Part shown: positions 15,119-21,970 of the stretch, piece by piece
Numbering within the stretch: the stretch's first letter is position 1
Layout: each line of letters opens with the position of its first letter
Assembly (NCBI GenBank): GCA_026413605.1
Contig: JAOAKM010000005.1
Coordinates: 1-48,830 of the forward strand
Origin: Candidatus Nezhaarchaeota archaeon
GTDB lineage: Archaea > Thermoproteota > Methanomethylicia > Nezhaarchaeales > B40-G2
Length of the DNA: 48,830 nt
Direction of reading: 5' to 3'
Notes under the pieces: model-generated
Databases searched by the model: none
What the model saw: the letters and a program-made list of their open reading frames with translations, nothing else
Told to the model about the DNA's origin: nothing
Program-made: the position numbers and the translations under genes

Positions 15119-15964
15119 TTGACCCTCTACCTTATAGGCCTCGGGCTCTGCAGTGCTAAGAGCCTCTCTATCGAGGGCCTCAAGGCAGCTATGGCATGCG
15201 ACAAAGTGTACGTTGAGCTCTACACCAGCCTAATGCCACACCTCGAGCTAGATGAGCTGCGCAGCCTAATAGGTAAGGAGGTTAAGAAAGTGGGTAGGGA
15301 GGAGCTTGAGGGGAAGTGGGCGGGGAGGCTAGTTGAGGAGGCTAGAGACATAGATGTAGCCATCTTAACCCCGGGGGATCCCTTCATAGCCACTACCCAC
15401 GAGGCCCTCCGCCTCGAAGCGTTGAAGAGGGGGGTGAAGGTGAGGGTTATTCACGCGGCCTCCATAGCTTCGGCTATCTCAGGGGCTACGGGGCTCTCCT
15501 TCTACAAGTTCGGCCGGCCGGCCACTGTCGTCTACCCGGAGCCTGGCTATGTCTCAGAGGCAGCTTACGACGTAGTTAAGGAGAACTTGGAGAGGGGCCT
15601 CCACACGCTACTCCTCCTAGACTTAAAGGCAGAGAGGGGGATGTACATGACGGCTCGCGAGGCAATACACATACTCCTAAGTATAGATCGAGGGAGGCGC
15701 GAGGGCATACTGACCGAGAACTCCTTAGTCGTAGCAGTAGCAAGGGCTGGGTGTAGCGACGTAGCTGTAAGAGCCGGCCGAGCCGTTAAGGTAGCTGAGT
15801 ATGAGCTAGGACCGCCGCCTCACTCCCTAGTTGTCCCAGGGGCCCTCCACTTCATAGAGAAGGAGGCCTTAGTGTTGATGGCGGGCGCTTCTGGGGAGGA
15901 GATAATGGCCCACGAGGTCAAAATGGCGGAGGTGACGAAGAGGCTTAGAGGCTCTAGAGGCTGA
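15119..15964 (+). CDS. dphB: Diphthine synthase DphB
   Basis: SAM-dependent methyltransferase that trimethylates the amino group of the diphthamide precursor on the conserved histidine of elongation factor 2. The 281-aa TTG-start protein begins MTLYLIGLGL and shows the tetrapyrrole-methylase fold with TPGDPFIATTHEAL, HAASIASAISGATGLSFYKFG and ERGMYMTAREA, all diagnostic of Dph5/DphB. Third gene of the Trm9-like/elp3/dphB run; all three act on the decoding or translocation machinery. Confidence 0.94.
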   Translation: MTLYLIGLGLCSAKSLSIEGLKAAMACDKVYVELYTSLMPHLELDELRSLIGKEVKKVGREELEGKWAGRLVEEARDIDVAILTPGDPFIATTHEALRLEALKRGVKVRVIHAASIASAISGATGLSFYKFGRPATVVYPEPGYVSEAAYDVVKENLERGLHTLLLLDLKAERGMYMTAREAIHILLSIDRGRREGILTENSLVVAVARAGCSDVAVRAGRAVKVAEYELGPPPHSLVVPGALHFIEKEALVLMAGASGEEIMAHEVKMAEVTKRLRGSRG

Positions 15965-16019
15965 AGTGAGGCGGGCTGCTCCGCGTAGTTAGCCATAGCT
16001 TTAACTATCCGTAAGGAAG

Positions 16020-16025
16020 TATAAG
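16020..16025 (+). promoter_or_regulatory. TATA-like box of the radA-family operon
   Basis: TATAAG in AAGTATAAGCAG lies 31 nt upstream of the TTG start at 16051. It separates this operon from the dphB operon. Confidence 0.4.
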
Positions 16026-16050
16026 CAGGGAAAAGCTAGCCCTGTAAAAA

Positions 16051-16950
16051 TTGAAGAGGCCGGTCTTAGTAGAGGACCTAGACCTGCCGGCTCCGTGGAT
16101 CGAGGCGTTAAAGGACAATGGAATAAGGCTAGCCCCTCAACTCGCCCTCGCCCAGCCTAGCTCAATAGCTAGGATACTGGGAGCGAGCTTAGCTAGTGCT
16201 AGGGAGGTGGTTCGAGAAGCTGCTAGACGGCTCGGCCTTGAGAGGCAGTGGGTAGAAGAGGTCGAGGCCCACGGAGAGAAGGTAACTACCTGTAGCCTTA
16301 ACCTAGATAGGCTCCTCAACGGGGGGATCGAGGTGGGCTGGGTGACTGAGCTCTACGGCCCCTTCGCCTCAGGTAAGACGCAGCTATGCCACCAGCTCTG
16401 CGTTAATGCTCAGCTAGGCAAGAAGCAGGGAGGGCTTGGGTCTAAGGCGGCCTACATAGACACCGAGGGGTCCTTTAGGCCTGAGAGGGCTAGGGAGATG
16501 GCTGAGGCCCTAGGCCTAGATTTAGCAGAGGCCCTTCGAAACATAGTGGTCTTCAGGCCTAGCAGCGTTAAAGAACAGATGGCGGCGGTAAGCGAGCTTA
16601 AGCAAATGGCTAAGAAGGTGAGGCTAGTGGCCGTAGATACGGTGATAAACTTGTTTAGGGCCGAGTACAGCGAAGAAGTGATTGAGAGGCAGTGGAGGTT
16701 ACTGCTACACTTAAGACAGCTCCAGGAGCTAGCTGAGCTAGGGGTGGCCGTCGTAGTGGCTAACCACGTAGTGACTGAGCCGAGCGGAGTAGAGGTGCCG
16801 GCTGGAGGAGTAGTGTTAGACGCCGGTATAGTTAAGATTAAGCTTAGCAGGCACCGAGGGCTATGGAGGGCTGAGCTCGAAGCTAGCCCCTACCTACCTG
16901 AGGGGGAGGCGCTATTTAGGATAAGTAGGGAGGGAGTGAGAGATCCGTAG
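16051..16950 (+). CDS. radA: RadA/Rad51-family recombinase
   Basis: Strand-exchange ATPase of homologous recombination. The 299-aa protein has a short N-terminal helix-hairpin-helix-like domain (1-60), the linker, then the RecA core: Walker A GPFASGKT (103-110), catalytic glutamate in DTEG (139), Walker B LVAVD (192-196), the RadA-typical LFRAEYSEE...ERQ block and the C-terminal SPYLPEGEALFRIS. Two oddities: the L2 region reads ANHVVTEPSGVEVPAGG rather than the usual TNQV...GGH form and is several residues short, and the whole protein is 20-50 aa shorter than normal RadA. It may be this organism's RadA or a diverged paralogue; the rest of the genome would decide. Confidence 0.82.
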   Translation: MKRPVLVEDLDLPAPWIEALKDNGIRLAPQLALAQPSSIARILGASLASAREVVREAARRLGLERQWVEEVEAHGEKVTTCSLNLDRLLNGGIEVGWVTELYGPFASGKTQLCHQLCVNAQLGKKQGGLGSKAAYIDTEGSFRPERAREMAEALGLDLAEALRNIVVFRPSSVKEQMAAVSELKQMAKKVRLVAVDTVINLFRAEYSEEVIERQWRLLLHLRQLQELAELGVAVVVANHVVTEPSGVEVPAGGVVLDAGIVKIKLSRHRGLWRAELEASPYLPEGEALFRISREGVRDP

Positions 16951-16958
16951 GGGGGAGG

Positions 16959-17369
16959 TTGGCTTCTAAGATGATGGAGGAGAAAATTGAGCAGTACGTT
17001 AAGAGCCTATTTTTTGAGGCCTATGCTGAGGCAGCTAGGATCTTGGAGAGCCTCAGGCCTCTTAGAGAGAAAGGTGAGTACTCCGAGGGTAGGTACATGG
17101 CCCTCCACGGGCTACTCGCAGCAGCTCAGCGAGAAGATAGAGATGCATTATTCCTCAAGGTAAAGGCTGAGATGAAGCCTCAAGAAATAGAGGAGGTAAA
17201 GAGGCTACTGAAGGCTAGACTCTCCAGCCCAGTGATAGACGAGTTCGATAAGGGTTTCTTGGAGCAGTGGATTTACGTAATCGAGTTAGTAGCTAGCCTT
17301 AAGCAGGCACGCGGTGAGGAGGGAATTGATAAAGATAGCAATAGAGCACCTAGAGCCTCACCTAAGTAG
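16959..17369 (+). CDS. Hypothetical all-helical protein in the RadA operon
   Basis: A 136-aa protein I cannot name. It is predicted to be nearly all alpha-helical and charged, with helices around 5-30, 40-58, 60-72, 73-88 and 95-118 and a disordered basic tail. The TTG start at 16959 follows a GGGGGGAGG ribosome-binding sequence 8 nt after radA, and its end overlaps the next gene. ATG codons at residues 5 and 6 are alternative starts. The position suggests a function with RadA or with the downstream methyltransferase; nothing in the sequence shows which. Confidence 0.6.
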   Translation: MASKMMEEKIEQYVKSLFFEAYAEAARILESLRPLREKGEYSEGRYMALHGLLAAAQREDRDALFLKVKAEMKPQEIEEVKRLLKARLSSPVIDEFDKGFLEQWIYVIELVASLKQARGEEGIDKDSNRAPRASPK

Positions 17370-17952
17370 GTGGCTTTGGCTCGAGTACCGACACGCCGTA
17401 AAGCTGGCCGCGGGGAAGATCGAGTTTACTAACGTAAAGCGCGAAGACCACCTCCAAGCCCTCTCTAAGCTAGCTCCATCTCATCGCGAGGGGGTGCTGG
17501 AGCTCTACTCGCCAGACGCCCTCATAATACTAGACCCGCAGGCCCCCGTTAAGCTAAGCCCAGGGGACTTGGAGGGCGACGTAGTCGTAGTAGTAGGAGG
17601 CATACTTGGAGACCATCCGCCTAGGGGGAGGACGTACAAGCTACTAACGAGCAAGGCGAAGGGGGCTAGGGCTAGGAACATAGGGGCCCACCAGTTCTCA
17701 ATAGATGGAGCAGTCTACGTAGCGCTGAGGGTAGCTGAGGGGGTAAGGGTGGAAGAAGTGCCAGTTAAGGTGGGGATCACCGTAAAGGCCCCTCCGTTCA
17801 CCGTACACCTACCCTACGCCTACCCACTAAGAAGAGGCAGGCCGGTCGTATCGAGGGAGCTCATCGAGTACCTTAAGTCGGGCATAGTAGAGGATGAAGA
17901 GAGGTTGATTAGAGGGGACGTAGTAGAGGTCACCACGACGAGGGATGGATGA
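17326..17952 (+). CDS. SPOUT-fold SAM methyltransferase, Sfm1/PF04252 (DUF431) family
   Basis: The protein starts MIKIAIEHLEPHLSRWLWLE, matching the IEHMEE-FSEW-ILEY start of yeast Sfm1, and contains VVVGGILGDHPPRGRT and AHQFSIDGAVYVAL, which align with the Sfm1 GGILGDHPPRDRT and QMTTDTAI blocks forming the SPOUT trefoil-knot SAM site. Yeast Sfm1 methylates an arginine of ribosomal protein uS3; the archaeal substrate is not established. I chose TTG 17326 because GAGGAGGG lies just upstream; an upstream in-frame GTG at 17314 would add four residues. It overlaps the preceding gene by 44 nt and the convergent membrane protein gene by 23 nt. Confidence 0.82.
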   Translation: MIKIAIEHLEPHLSRWLWLEYRHAVKLAAGKIEFTNVKREDHLQALSKLAPSHREGVLELYSPDALIILDPQAPVKLSPGDLEGDVVVVVGGILGDHPPRGRTYKLLTSKAKGARARNIGAHQFSIDGAVYVALRVAEGVRVEEVPVKVGITVKAPPFTVHLPYAYPLRRGRPVVSRELIEYLKSGIVEDEERLIRGDVVEVTTTRDG

Positions 17953-18238
17953 GGAGGGAGGCGGTGAGGGACCACGAGGTCAGCCATAGGAAGATGAACG
18001 TGAAGAGGCCGCCCCTCTTAAGATAAGAGGGATTGTTTAAGTCCTCAGCCTTAACGCCCACAGCCTTAGCTAAGAATATGGAGAAGTAGTAGGCTGCGAA
18101 GGCTAAGGCTACGGAGGCTAGGCTAATTAGTTGGGAAGGAGCGAGTCCACGCAGACTAAAGGAGAGAAGGCCAGATAAGGCTCCAGCTAAGCAGCCTAAG
18201 AGGGCCCTCAAGTAGTAGACCTTCGACCCAGGCCTCAT
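17930..18238 (-). CDS. Small membrane protein, possibly EMC6-like
   Basis: A 102-aa protein with three hydrophobic segments (about 10-30, 35-57 and 75-97) and a conserved-looking loop DLNNPSYLKRGGLFTFIFLWLT. Three helices, the size and the 'YLKxGxFTFxxLWxxxW' end resemble archaeal homologues of the eukaryotic EMC6 membrane-insertase subunit, but I hold that assignment loosely. GGGGTAGG precedes the ATG as a ribosome-binding site. It is convergent with the SPOUT methyltransferase gene and divergent from rqcH. Confidence 0.62.
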   Translation of the reverse strand: MRPGSKVYYLRALLGCLAGALSGLLSFSLRGLAPSQLISLASVALAFAAYYFSIFLAKAVGVKAEDLNNPSYLKRGGLFTFIFLWLTSWSLTASLLIHPSSW

Positions 18239-18329
18239 TACCTACCCCGTTACTCATAATTATGGAGGTTTCTTAAATAGCCTGCCGAGCTCTACGTAGT
18301 GCTGAGGCTGAGGGCCCCTGAAGAGGCAG

Positions 18330-20261
18330 ATGACGGCGTTAGACGTAGCAGCCGCCGTAAGGGAGCTGAGGCAGTTAGTAGTAGGCGCCCTAGTAAGCAA
18401 CGTATACCAGGCGCTAGATGGATCTATAGTCTTAAAGCTAAGGAGGCGCGGAGAAAGCTTTACGCTCATAGGCGATGCGCTAGGTAGAATCGGGCTAACT
18501 TGGGTGGAGTACGCTAAGCCAAGCAGGCCTCCATCCTTCTGCGCCCTCCTGAGGAAGCATATTAGGGGGGGTAGGGTTGTCGAAGTAAAGCAGTTAGGCA
18601 TGGACAGGGTGGTCGCTATAGACATAGTTAAGGAGGGCTCGTCGCGCAGCCTAATTTTCGAGCTAGTTAGGGGCTTCAACGCCCTGCTCGTTGAAGACGG
18701 CGTAATAGTAGGGTGCCTACGCCCAAGAAGGATGAAGGATAGAGCCCTACTACCAAGGGAGAGCTACCGCCCTCCTCCTTGGAGGGGGCTAAACCCACTT
18801 CTCTGCAGCCCAGAGGAGTTCTTCAACGAGCTGAGGAAGCATAGAGGTAAGCTCGTGCCAGCCTTAGTTAAGGCGTTTAACGTATCTAGCGAGGAAGCCG
18901 AGGAGGCGTGTCTTAGAGCTAAGGTAGATAGGGAGGTTGAGGCTAGCGGCGTGAGCGTGGAGGTGGCTAGGGAGATACATAGGAGCCTAGTAGAGCTGTG
19001 GAGGAGGGTTACTGAAGGCGAGCTAAACCCTCACGTAGTACTTTTAAAGGGGGAGCCCGCCACCGTCCTCCCGATTAAGCTAGCCTCTATAGAGGGTGAA
19101 GAGGAGGGCTTCCCATTATTCAACGAGGCTTTAGATCGCTACTTCACCTGGCTAAGGGGGAGGCTGGAGGAGGAAGAGAGGTCAGCTAGGCTTAGGGAAG
19201 TAGAGGAGAGGCTTAAGGACACCTTAGAGCTGCAGAAGGCAAAGCTCGAGGAGCTGAAGAGAAGAGAGGCCCAGCTGAGAGCTGAAGCTGAGCTGATTAT
19301 GAGCCAGCTGCCTACTGCTCAGCGAGCCATAGAGGCCGCGGTCAAGGCCGTCGAAAGCGGGCTGAGAGGTAGAGAGGTGCTAGAGGCTGTGAGGAGGGAG
19401 GCCCCTGAAGTAGAGGAGGTGGACTTAGCGGCTAAGACGGTACGCGTTAAGCTCGACGGGCGAGAGGTAGTCCTTAGCTACTTGAGCACAGCGGCTCAAA
19501 ATGCCTCGAGGGTCTACGAGGAGGCAAAGGAGGCCGAGCGTAAGGCTAGGAGGGTCGAGGAGGCCATGAAGTCAACCCTAGAGCAGGCTTTAAAGGCTGA
19601 GCGTAAGGTCAAGGAGGAGGCCCCTAGCTTTAAGCGTAGGGCGTGGTATGAAGAATTTAGGTGGTTCTACACTTCAAACAGCCTCCTAGTCGTAGGTGGA
19701 AGGGACTCTTCGCAAAACGAGAAGCTAGTTAGGAAGTATTTGAGCGAGGGCGATGTCTTCCTCCACGCAGACATATACGGAGCGCCCGTGGTCGTAGTGA
19801 AGCAAGGGGTAAAGGCAGCCGAGGAAGATCTAAGGGAGGCAGCTCAATTCGCTGTAGCGTACTCAAGGGCGTGGAGGGAGGGGAGGCTTCAAGGAGACGC
19901 TTACTGGGTCTGGCCGAGCCAAGTATCTAAGACGCCTCCTTCGGGCGAGTACCTTCCAAGGGGAGCGTTCATGGTGAGGGGGGAGCGTAACTATTTGAGG
20001 GGAGTGCCCTTAGAGCTAGCCGTAGGCATAGATGGCGAAGGAAGGGTGATCGGGGGGCCCGCGGTCCCGGTGGCAAAGAGAGCTAAGAGGTACGTTGTGC
20101 TAGCCCCTGGCCACACCTCACCTTCAAGCTTAGCTAAGGAGGTAGCGGCTAAGCTAGAGCTACCTCAGAGCAGGGTTGAGGAGGTAAGTAGGTTTATGCC
20201 ACCGGGCCCTAGTAGGATTATTAAGGTAGTCAAGGAGGATACCAGTGAGGGAGCTAAATGA
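18330..20261 (+). CDS. rqcH: RqcH/Rqc2 (NFACT family) ribosome quality-control protein
   Basis: Binds split large ribosomal subunits carrying stalled peptidyl-tRNA and, in bacteria, drives alanine tailing. The 643-aa protein has the NFACT-N domain (1-180), a helix-hairpin-helix middle part (180-260), long coiled coils rich in Glu/Arg/Lys (about 270-340 and 390-430) and NFACT-R (about 440-560, WFYTSNSLLVVGGRDSSQNE and FLHADIYGAPVVVVK). The Asp-Arg pair needed for tailing in bacterial RqcH is present as D92-R93 (GMDRVV). ATG is preceded by GAAGAGGCAG. First gene of a five-gene operon; it overlaps the next gene by ATGA. Confidence 0.92.
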   Translation: MTALDVAAAVRELRQLVVGALVSNVYQALDGSIVLKLRRRGESFTLIGDALGRIGLTWVEYAKPSRPPSFCALLRKHIRGGRVVEVKQLGMDRVVAIDIVKEGSSRSLIFELVRGFNALLVEDGVIVGCLRPRRMKDRALLPRESYRPPPWRGLNPLLCSPEEFFNELRKHRGKLVPALVKAFNVSSEEAEEACLRAKVDREVEASGVSVEVAREIHRSLVELWRRVTEGELNPHVVLLKGEPATVLPIKLASIEGEEEGFPLFNEALDRYFTWLRGRLEEEERSARLREVEERLKDTLELQKAKLEELKRREAQLRAEAELIMSQLPTAQRAIEAAVKAVESGLRGREVLEAVRREAPEVEEVDLAAKTVRVKLDGREVVLSYLSTAAQNASRVYEEAKEAERKARRVEEAMKSTLEQALKAERKVKEEAPSFKRRAWYEEFRWFYTSNSLLVVGGRDSSQNEKLVRKYLSEGDVFLHADIYGAPVVVVKQGVKAAEEDLREAAQFAVAYSRAWREGRLQGDAYWVWPSQVSKTPPSGEYLPRGAFMVRGERNYLRGVPLELAVGIDGEGRVIGGPAVPVAKRAKRYVVLAPGHTSPSSLAKEVAAKLELPQSRVEEVSRFMPPGPSRIIKVVKEDTSEGAK

Positions 20262-20818
20262 GGGGGCTTAGGCTTAGCGTAGCAGACGTAGCCCACCCAA
20301 ACCCCCTCGTGGCGCCTTCGTCGATGACGGTTAAAGAAGGCGCCGCGCTCATGGCCTCCGAGGACGCCGGCTGCGTAGTAGTTACTGACGCCGAGGGAAG
20401 GCCCATTGGTATAGTTACGGAGGGGGATCTAGTATCTAGGGTACTCGCTAAGGGCCTAGATCCGTCAACAACAACCCTAGGGCAGGTAATGTCCAGCCCA
20501 CTAATAACGGTTAGGCCTAGCGATAGCATCATCGATGCCCTCAGGCTAATGTCTAAGATGAGGGTGCGCCACCTAGTCGTTATGGAGAGGGGGAAGGTGA
20601 GGGGGCTCGTAGTAGACAGGGACATAGTGAGGGTGGCCCCTATGCTCGTTGAGATCTTAGCTGAGAAGGCGTCGATAATCGTCGAGGAGCCCTTAGTTAA
20701 AGAGGGGCTGGCGGGGCATTGCGATAGCTGTGGCGAGTGGTCAGACAACTTAATGCAAGTGGACGGCCAGATGCTATGCGAAGAGTGTAGGCTTGAGTAC
20801 GGGATTGAGAGGGCATAA
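20258..20818 (+). CDS. Tandem CBS-domain protein with C-terminal zinc ribbon
   Basis: Two CBS domains (about 8-62 and 72-125) form a Bateman module that typically senses adenine nucleotides or SAM; typical pieces are VVVTDAEGRPIGIVTEGDLV and HLVVMERGKVRGLVVDRDIV. A four-cysteine zinc ribbon follows at about 153-178 (HCDSCGEW...MLCEEC). The 186-aa architecture occurs in archaea without a known specific job. It overlaps rqcH by 4 nt (ATGA), so it is translationally coupled to it and may report cell energy state to ribosome quality control; that link is inference. Confidence 0.88.
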   Translation: MRGLRLSVADVAHPNPLVAPSSMTVKEGAALMASEDAGCVVVTDAEGRPIGIVTEGDLVSRVLAKGLDPSTTTLGQVMSSPLITVRPSDSIIDALRLMSKMRVRHLVVMERGKVRGLVVDRDIVRVAPMLVEILAEKASIIVEEPLVKEGLAGHCDSCGEWSDNLMQVDGQMLCEECRLEYGIERA

Positions 20819-20824
20819 GTAGAG

Positions 20825-21346
20825 TTGAGAGGGGCGAGGCTGCTCGTAGACTCTATGTGTGGAAGGCTAACGAGGTGGCTTAGGATGCTAGGTATTGACA
20901 CAGCCTACTTAAGGGAGGGGGGAGACGAAGAGCTCTTGAGTAGAGCGAAGGACGAAGGGAGGGTGCTAGTGACTAGGGACGAGGAGCTGTACGAGAGGGC
21001 CGTTAGGGAGGGGGTCTCCACGATCCTAATTAAAAGCCACTACTTAGTAGAGCAGCTAGCCTACGTAGTAAGTAGGCTTGGGTATGAGCCTAGAGTAGTA
21101 CCTGACTATTCTAGATGCCCCAGCTGTAACTCACCGCTAAGGAGGGCCTTAGGAGAGGAAGTGAGCGGCCTAGTTCCTGAGGGATCCCTTAAGGCGCATA
21201 GAGAGTTTTGGAGGTGCACTGGGTGCGCAAAAGTATACTGGAAGGGGAGGCACTTTACGAACATAGAGAAGGTGCTGAGCCAAGTGAAGGAGGCCATGCC
21301 TAAGCTTAAGAGGCTAAGCATAAGGGGGAAAGGGATTGAAGCTTAG
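20825..21346 (+). CDS. Mut7-C family PIN-like ribonuclease with zinc ribbon
   Basis: Predicted endoribonuclease of the Mut7-C/DUF82 family, a branch of the PIN-like nuclease superfamily. Acidic active-site candidates are D9 (LLVDSMCGRLTRWLRMLG), D34/E35 and D52 (VTRDEELYERA). A zinc ribbon follows with C98, C101, C131 and C134. The 173-aa TTG-start protein matches the family's usual size. It lies 6 nt after the CBS gene and overlaps the AMMECR1 gene by 11 nt. Next to RqcH it could cleave mRNA or tRNA on stalled ribosomes; I infer this from position only. Confidence 0.88.
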   Translation: MRGARLLVDSMCGRLTRWLRMLGIDTAYLREGGDEELLSRAKDEGRVLVTRDEELYERAVREGVSTILIKSHYLVEQLAYVVSRLGYEPRVVPDYSRCPSCNSPLRRALGEEVSGLVPEGSLKAHREFWRCTGCAKVYWKGRHFTNIEKVLSQVKEAMPKLKRLSIRGKGIEA

Positions 21347-21965
21347 TGAAGGAGAGTTTCTTGTAAGGCTTGCTAGAAGAGCGGTGGAGGTCTACTTGGC
21401 TGAAGGTAAGCAGATAAGCCCCCCTGAAAATACCCCGGAGAGGCTTAAGGAGAGGCAGGGGGTGTTCGTAACCATTAATAGCTTCGAGCCCTTCGAGGGG
21501 AGGGTGTTTAAGAGGCTCAGGGGGTGCATAGGCTACCCGGAGCCCATACTTCCGCTCGTAGAGGCTACTATAGACGCTGCCATAAGCTCAGCCACTAGGG
21601 ATCCTAGGTTCCGCCCACTAACCCTTAAGGAACTGGGGAAAGTCGTTTTCGAGGTCAGCGTCCTATCGCCGCTAGAGCTAGTCGAGGCGCCGAGGGCCGT
21701 TGAGCTACCCAAGAGGATTAAAGTCGGGAGGGATGGGCTAGTTGTAGCGAGGGGGCCCTTTAAGGGGCTGCTCCTTCCACAAGTAGCTATAGAGTGGGGC
21801 TGGGACGAGGAAACCTTTCTCTCAGAGGCCTGTATGAAGGCAGGGCTATTCCCAGACGCGTGGCTACTAGAGGGGACGAAAGTCTATCGCTTTGAGGCAG
21901 AGGTCTTTGAGGAGCTAGAGCCAGGAGGTAAAGTAATTAAGAAGGAGCTCGCCGCCGCAAGGTAG
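21336..21965 (+). CDS. AMMECR1-domain protein
   Basis: A 209-aa member of the AMMECR1 family, conserved in archaea and eukaryotes, often near MEMO1-type proteins, with no settled biochemical role. Diagnostic are RLRGCIGYPEPILPLVEATI with the family's invariant RGCIG core, ATRDPRFRPLTLKEL and FEVSVLSPLELVE. The TTG start at 21336 lies inside the Mut7-C gene and gives MKLSEGEFLVRLARRAV, which fits the family N-terminus. Fourth gene of the rqcH run; no MEMO1 gene is visible nearby. Confidence 0.92.
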   Translation: MKLSEGEFLVRLARRAVEVYLAEGKQISPPENTPERLKERQGVFVTINSFEPFEGRVFKRLRGCIGYPEPILPLVEATIDAAISSATRDPRFRPLTLKELGKVVFEVSVLSPLELVEAPRAVELPKRIKVGRDGLVVARGPFKGLLLPQVAIEWGWDEETFLSEACMKAGLFPDAWLLEGTKVYRFEAEVFEELEPGGKVIKKELAAAR

Positions 21966-21970
21966 GCTTA

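Noticed and set aside
20254-20901. Long minus-strand open frame opposite the CBS gene.
   Set aside because: It is a Ser/Thr/Leu-rich antisense shadow of the clear CBS/zinc-ribbon and Mut7-C coding sequences.
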